9,194 nucleotides of DNA from JBGTLW01 sp041743835 (GTDB lineage: Bacteria > Planctomycetota > Phycisphaerae > Phycisphaerales > Phycisphaeraceae), in contig JBGTLW010000219.1 of assembly GCA_041743835.1 (NCBI GenBank), positions 1-9,194 of the forward strand, in the 5' to 3' direction. Shown in pieces: positions 7,102 to 9,194 of the stretch. The notes under the pieces were generated by a model. It did not search any database, had not been told where the DNA came from, and worked only from the letters and a program-made list of their open reading frames with translations. The position numbers were made by a program, and so were the translations under genes. Each line of letters opens with the position of its first letter. The first letter of the stretch is position 1.

Positions 7102-7145
7102 CGCGCGACCTCACGTCGCGCGGCTAAACACCCGCGGAGTTTAGC
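7102..7145. repeat. Two abutting hairpins with GCTAAAC/GTTTAGC arms in the beta-galactosidase leader
   Basis: Arms CGCGCGAC (7102-7109) and GTCGCGCG (7115-7122) enclose a 5-nt loop. Directly next to them, GCTAAAC (7123-7129) and GTTTAGC (7139-7145) form a second stem with a 9-nt loop. The first hairpin followed by GCTAAAC has the same design as the REP-like copies around the RAYT gene, though the arm sequence differs. It starts 37 bp upstream of the beta-galactosidase ATG, so it may lie in the mRNA leader. Whether it is a repeat, an operator or an mRNA element cannot be decided from one copy. Confidence 0.55.
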
Positions 7146-7259
7146 AGATCGAGGTGGATGAAAGAGGGGCAGGAGCGGGTCTGACACACCTCATCCGGGT
7201 GCCGGGTGCCACACCTCGGCGAGGCCGATGTGAGCTTCGACGCCGGCACCCATCGGTTG
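7146..7259. other. Non-coding stretch with degenerate inverted repeats
   Basis: No credible gene is present between the beta-galactosidase leader and the REPIN. GGGTGCCGG (7197-7205) is inverted as CCGGCACCC (7243-7251), and GGGTGCC is repeated in tandem at 7197-7210. CCTCG/CGAGG-like pairing in between suggests a decayed palindromic repeat. I can assign no function. Confidence 0.4.
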
Positions 7260-7329
7260 GTAGGTCCGGGCCCGCCCGGACAAGGTTTCTTGCGGTACGC
7301 CCGTTGTGTCCGGGCAGGCCCGGACCTAC
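7260..7329. repeat. REPIN: two inverted GTAG-type REP elements
   Basis: The left REP (7260-7282) begins GTAGG and has a near-perfect palindrome TCCGGGC-CC-GCCCGGA. The right copy (7307-7329) is its reverse complement with one mismatch in 23 nt and the centre AG in place of CC. A 24-nt spacer separates them. A GTAG head followed by a palindrome, paired in inverted orientation at about 70 bp total, is the definition of a REPIN. Its sequence differs from the GGAG/GCTAAAC palindromes near the RAYT in this window, so it belongs to a different REP family. Confidence 0.75.
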
Positions 7330-7441
7330 GCACCGGAACCCCCGTAATCCGGAGCACACCACATGCCAAAGCAACCCCGAAAAACAACCCGAAAAATCAC
7401 TCCAAACCGCTTGACTTCAAACACAGCCGCTGCAGCCGCTG
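7330..7441. other. Non-coding stretch downstream of the zinc-ribbon gene
   Basis: This AC-rich plus strand has a repeated CCCGAAAAA pattern (about 7376-7397), which reads as T-rich on the minus strand and could help end the zinc-ribbon transcript. AGCCGCT is repeated around a CTGCAG centre near 7425-7440. I see no gene. Confidence 0.35.
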
Positions 7442-7708
7442 GTTAGGTCGCCGGTTCGTCGTCCACGATAGTGTCGCATCTTGAACGGTCAATCCTGTAC
7501 CCGCATTCGGGGCATTCCGCGCATGCCACGCCATGCAGTAGATAGCCGCATAGCTCACAGCGCGGGTTCCAACCCACTGCTTTCGAGAATGCTGGATCAA
7601 CTTGTCCCTCACGATCGGCACCACAATTCCAGCAAACGTCAAAGTCCGAGGGACAGGCCTCTTCACATTGAAGGCATTTCCAGTCCACGATATGGCTTGC
7701 GACCTAAC
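7442..7708. repeat. Perfect 10-bp inverted repeat framing the zinc-ribbon gene
   Basis: GTTAGGTCGC at 7442-7451 and its exact complement GCGACCTAAC at 7699-7708 lie just outside or at the ends of the small gene; the left copy contains the gene's TAA stop. The outer heptamers fit GTTRRRY and RYYYAAC, the consensus pair of integron attC sites, but no partner sites are found at attC distance on the outer sides. It could be a pair of short terminal repeats or chance. Confidence 0.45.
7443..7688 (-). CDS. Small double zinc-ribbon protein of unknown function
   Basis: This 81-residue protein has two cysteine clusters. The first, residues 1-34, is WKCLQC...FDVCWNCG with Cys5, Cys8, Cys19 and Cys22, followed by a DPAF motif. 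The second, residues 44-63, is RCELCGYLLHG...CPECGYRID with Cys44, Cys47, Cys59 or nearby and Cys62. Both are zinc-ribbon styles I associate with planctomycete hypothetical proteins, in which W-x-C-x-x-C sits at the very N-terminus. The start is a GTG at 7688 with no strong ribosome binding site, chosen because the domain begins there. The gene is less GC-rich than its neighbours. It is transcribed away from the IS110 transposase and is framed by a 10-bp inverted repeat. A nucleic-acid or protein-binding role is plausible; nothing more specific is supported. Confidence 0.7.
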   Translation of the reverse strand: MDWKCLQCEEACPSDFDVCWNCGADREGQVDPAFSKAVGWNPRCELCGYLLHGVACAECPECGYRIDRSRCDTIVDDEPAT

Positions 7709-7806
7709 GTAAAAGGCTCAGATAGGGATGACGCCGGGTTTCCTGTTGGCTGTGCTTGCACGGCCGGGGACAATCTGAGCGTGGTGTGTATCCGAACCCC
7801 TTTTAC
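7709..7806 (+). ncRNA. Structured leader upstream of the IS110 transposase (regulatory or guide-RNA candidate)
   Basis: Three nested stems can be drawn. The outer one pairs GTAAAAGG (7709-7716) with CCTTTTAC (7799-7806). The next pairs CTCAGAT (7717-7723) with ATCTGAG (7773-7779). The apical one is GGCTGTGC/GCACGGCC (7748-7755 and 7758-7765), giving a 7-bp stem with a CUUG loop and one G-U pair. The structure ends exactly where the AGGAG ribosome binding site begins (7807-7811). It may be an mRNA leader controlling transposase translation, or the guide RNA that IS110-group elements carry on this side. Confidence 0.4.
7732..7745 (+). repeat. Candidate left subterminal inverted repeat of the IS
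   Basis: CGCCGGGTTTCCTG matches the complement of 9096-9108 except for one substitution and one extra T. It lies about 75 bp before the transposase ATG. Confidence 0.4.
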
Positions 7807-7811
7807 AGGAG
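7807..7811 (+). promoter_or_regulatory. Ribosome binding site deciding the transposase start
   Basis: AGGAG lies 7 nt before the ATG at 7819. It is the strongest Shine-Dalgarno site in the window and is the reason for rejecting the upstream in-frame ATG at 7756. Confidence 0.75.
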
Positions 7812-7818
7812 CCCGACG

Positions 7819-8880
7819 ATGCGTCATCCCATGCCCCCCAGTGTAGCGGTCAGTGTCGGTTTGGACTATAGCGAAGCGGCGGTCCGTGTCTGCGTGCTTG
7901 GGCCCGACGGGGTTCAGCGGCTTAACCGGGACCTGCCCAACGACGCGGCACTGATCGCCGCGGCGGTCGAGCGTCAGGCGGGTGAGGCGTCGCTCCGAGG
8001 CTGCGCGATCGAGGCGTGCTGCGGCGCGGCCGACCTGGCCCAGGAGTTGGTCGACCGCTTCGGCTGGTCGGTGGACCTGGCGCATCCGGGGTTCGTGTCA
8101 AGGATGAAGCAGAGCCCGGACAAGAGCGACTACACCGACGCGCGGATGCTGGCCGACCTCGAACGGGTCGGCTACCTGCCGCGGGTGTGGCTGGCACCCC
8201 GTCAGGTGCGTGACCTGCGGACGCTGGTCCGCGACCGGCAGTGGCTTGCCCGCCAGCGTCGTTCGATGAAGCTGCAGCTCGGGGCGCTACTGCGTGAACA
8301 CCGCGTGCGTCGGCCTTGGCCGGGCAAGAACTGGACCAAGCGTCATCGCTTGTGGTTAACGACCGTCGCGTTGCCCGAGCACGCGCAGTGGGTGCTCACG
8401 CAGCGTCTGGCTCGGCTGACGTGGGTCGAGCAGCAGATCGCTCAGGTCGAAGCGCGTCTGCGTGAAGCGACGGCCGAGGATGCGGTCGTGGCGCGGCTGC
8501 TATCGATCCGCGGGGTGGGGCCGGTGGTGGCGTGGACGTTGCGGGCGGAGGTGGGCGACTTCCACCGCTTCCGCACCGGCAAACAGTTGGCGCGGTTCTG
8601 TGGCGTCTGCCCGTCGAACCGCAGCAGCGGACAGAAGCAGGCCGACGCGGGATTGGTCAAGCAGGCCAACGGCGAGCTGCGTCGCGTACTGATCGAGTCG
8701 GCCTGGGCGTTGTCGCGCAACCACCCGAGGTTCCGTGAGCTGGCGCTGTCGCTGCGTGCCCGCGGCAAGCCCGGCTCACTGGTTAGCGCGGCCGTGGCCA
8801 ACCGCTTCGTACGCTGGCTCTACCACGAGATGACCCATCACCCCCGGAAGCCCCGGAAGGTGATGGACGCGGCGGCGTGA
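7819..8880 (+). CDS. IS110-family transposase (DEDD recombinase)
   Basis: This 353-residue recombinase moves its IS through a circular intermediate and, in this family, is guided to target and donor DNA by an RNA made from the element's non-coding end. The N-terminal RuvC-like DEDD domain shows Asp16 (GLDYSEA), Glu66 (AIEACCG), Asp104 and Asp107 (KSDYTDARMLADL). A helical linker covers about 190-225. The C-terminal Transposase_20 domain (about 227-300) starts with LLSIRGVGPVVAWTL and contains the serine of CPSNRSSGQ (Ser269 or Ser270), the likely nucleophile. The length is normal for the family and there is no frameshift, so it is probably active. The start at 7819 is set by AGGAG 7 nt upstream; the frame is open from 7756. 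Structured non-coding DNA lies on both sides. Confidence 0.95.
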   Translation: MRHPMPPSVAVSVGLDYSEAAVRVCVLGPDGVQRLNRDLPNDAALIAAAVERQAGEASLRGCAIEACCGAADLAQELVDRFGWSVDLAHPGFVSRMKQSPDKSDYTDARMLADLERVGYLPRVWLAPRQVRDLRTLVRDRQWLARQRRSMKLQLGALLREHRVRRPWPGKNWTKRHRLWLTTVALPEHAQWVLTQRLARLTWVEQQIAQVEARLREATAEDAVVARLLSIRGVGPVVAWTLRAEVGDFHRFRTGKQLARFCGVCPSNRSSGQKQADAGLVKQANGELRRVLIESAWALSRNHPRFRELALSLRARGKPGSLVSAAVANRFVRWLYHEMTHHPRKPRKVMDAAA

Positions 8881-8895
8881 GGCCATCGCGACGAT

Positions 8896-9030
8896 GGCGG
8901 CGGCACGCTCGGACGGCAACTGGGCCCCGCCCCCGGAACTGGCCCCCGGAAACCAGGCACCGCAAGCTCTGGCTTCAGGGCCTAGAACCATCCGGGTGGG
9001 GGCTCGTCCTCAGATGGGGCAGCCGCCGCC
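8896..9030 (+). ncRNA. Candidate IS1111-type guide (seek/bridge) RNA downstream of the transposase
   Basis: A perfect 9-bp stem, GGCGGCGGC (8896-8904) with GCCGCCGCC (9022-9030), closes a 135-nt domain. Inside, 8924-8937 pairs with 8991-9003 (five pairs, an internal loop, then six more pairs with a bulge), and CTGG/CCAG hairpins are possible near 8939-8955. A small hairpin GCCATCG/CGATGGC (8882-8898) follows the transposase stop immediately. A TGTTTTG stretch follows the domain at 9031-9037. In IS1111-subgroup elements the guide RNA is encoded between the transposase stop and the right end, which is this position. The exact ends and guide loops cannot be set by eye. Confidence 0.45.
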
Positions 9031-9095
9031 TGTTTTGAAAATAACCTGATCAAGCGTTGATCGCTCGAATCCCCAACGGGGCTATCGCCACTTCT

Positions 9096-9108
9096 CAGGA
9101 AGCCGGCG
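9096..9108 (-). repeat. Candidate right subterminal inverted repeat of the IS
   Basis: CAGGAAGCCGGCG is the imperfect complement of 7732-7745. It is preceded by hairpins GATCAA-GCG-TTGATC (9048-9062) and CCCC-AAC-GGGG (9071-9081). Confidence 0.4.
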
Positions 9109-9111
9109 AAA

Positions 9112-9194
9112 CGCTCGGATAGAAGAGTGGGCAAAAAACGCTTGACAGGACATCAGTCGTCATAGAAGTTGCCGGCCGCCCGCGGAGAGCGGGC
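9112..9194. other. Right flank of the IS, with a terminal 6-bp hairpin cut by the window edge
   Basis: No gene is visible. GCCCGC (9178-9183) pairs with GCGGGC (9189-9194) across GGAGA, and the palindrome may continue outside the window. TTGACA at 9142-9147 resembles a -35 box but has no convincing -10 at 16-18 bp. The CCCGCGGAG run (9179-9187) also occurs at 7131-7139 in the beta-galactosidase leader hairpins. Confidence 0.35.

Larger units (their letters stand above)
7725..9111 (+). mobile_element. IS110/IS1111-family insertion sequence (ends approximate)
   Basis: The element contains one intact IS110-family transposase gene. Candidate ends come from a subterminal imperfect inverted repeat: 7732-7745 (CGCCGGGTTTCCTG) against 9096-9108 (CAGGAAGCCGGCG), 13 of 14 positions with one mismatch and one gap tolerated. 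IS1111-type elements have such repeats a few bases inside each end. This gives an element of about 1.39 kb with about 230 bp of non-coding DNA on the right, both usual for the IS1111 subgroup. A near-identical direct repeat, GCTC(A/G)GATAG, lies just outside at 7716-7725 and 9113-9122. The leader stems at 7709-7723 argue that the left end may lie further out, so ends are uncertain by tens of bases. Confidence 0.5.

Noticed and set aside
4192..7161. A 989-codon open frame antisense to the beta-galactosidase gene
   Set aside because: The opposite strand encodes a complete LacZ with all catalytic residues. The antisense product is rich in Arg/Val/Ala/Leu without recognisable motifs, as expected from high third-position GC.
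7260..7329. CRISPR-like or intrinsic terminator reading of the inverted repeat
   Set aside because: There are only two copies, they are inverted, and no T run follows; the GTAG heads fit a REPIN better.
7442..7708. A true integron attC site or cassette array
   Set aside because: GTTRRRY and RYYYAAC matches are present, but no partner heptamer occurs at 60-150 bp on the outer sides, and no integrase is in the window.
9142..9170. A sigma-70 promoter beginning TTGACA
   Set aside because: No -10-like hexamer lies at 16-18 bp; the nearest (CATAGA) is 13 bp away.

Overview
The window is GC-rich (by eye well above 60 percent G+C), uses weak or absent Shine-Dalgarno sites for several genes, and carries protein types often seen in Planctomycetota: a small W-x-C/CPECG zinc-ribbon protein, a short YGFWLPND-type Y1 transposase, and IS110-type transposases. 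A planctomycete, perhaps of the Phycisphaerae, is my best guess. It is an inference from protein style, not from a marker gene.

Layout. Positions 1-940 hold a REP-associated tyrosine transposase (RAYT, minus strand) bracketed by three short palindromes ending in GCTAAAC; one of them supplies the gene's own stop codon. Positions 941-3203 hold a minus-strand, probably co-transcribed trio: a small helix-turn-helix protein with an EF-hand/dockerin-like calcium loop, a secreted alpha/beta-hydrolase with a TPR-like tail, and DNA-3-methyladenine glycosylase I (tag), which overlaps the hydrolase by 8 bp. A regulatory gap with three 11-bp tandem repeats and a possible operator separates this trio from a plus-strand three-helix membrane protein (3455-3886). 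That gene converges on, and overlaps by 3 bp, a 1060-residue LacZ-type GH2 beta-galactosidase on the minus strand (3883-7065).

The leader of the beta-galactosidase gene contains two abutting hairpins, again with the GCTAAAC heptamer. Beyond it lies a repeat-rich stretch with a GTAG-type REPIN (two inverted REPs), then a small zinc-ribbon gene on the minus strand framed by a perfect 10-bp inverted repeat. The right end is an IS110/IS1111-family insertion sequence. Its DEDD transposase is intact and it has candidate subterminal inverted repeats. Non-coding segments with strong predicted RNA structure lie both upstream and downstream of the transposase, and one of them is likely to be the element's guide (bridge/seek) RNA.

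The common theme is palindromic repeat DNA and its enzymes. There is a RAYT with apparent cognate REPs, a second REP family without its RAYT in the window, and an RNA-guided type of IS from a family known to target REP-like palindromes in other bacteria. The metabolic genes (lacZ, secreted hydrolase) fit a heterotroph that degrades glycans or esters.
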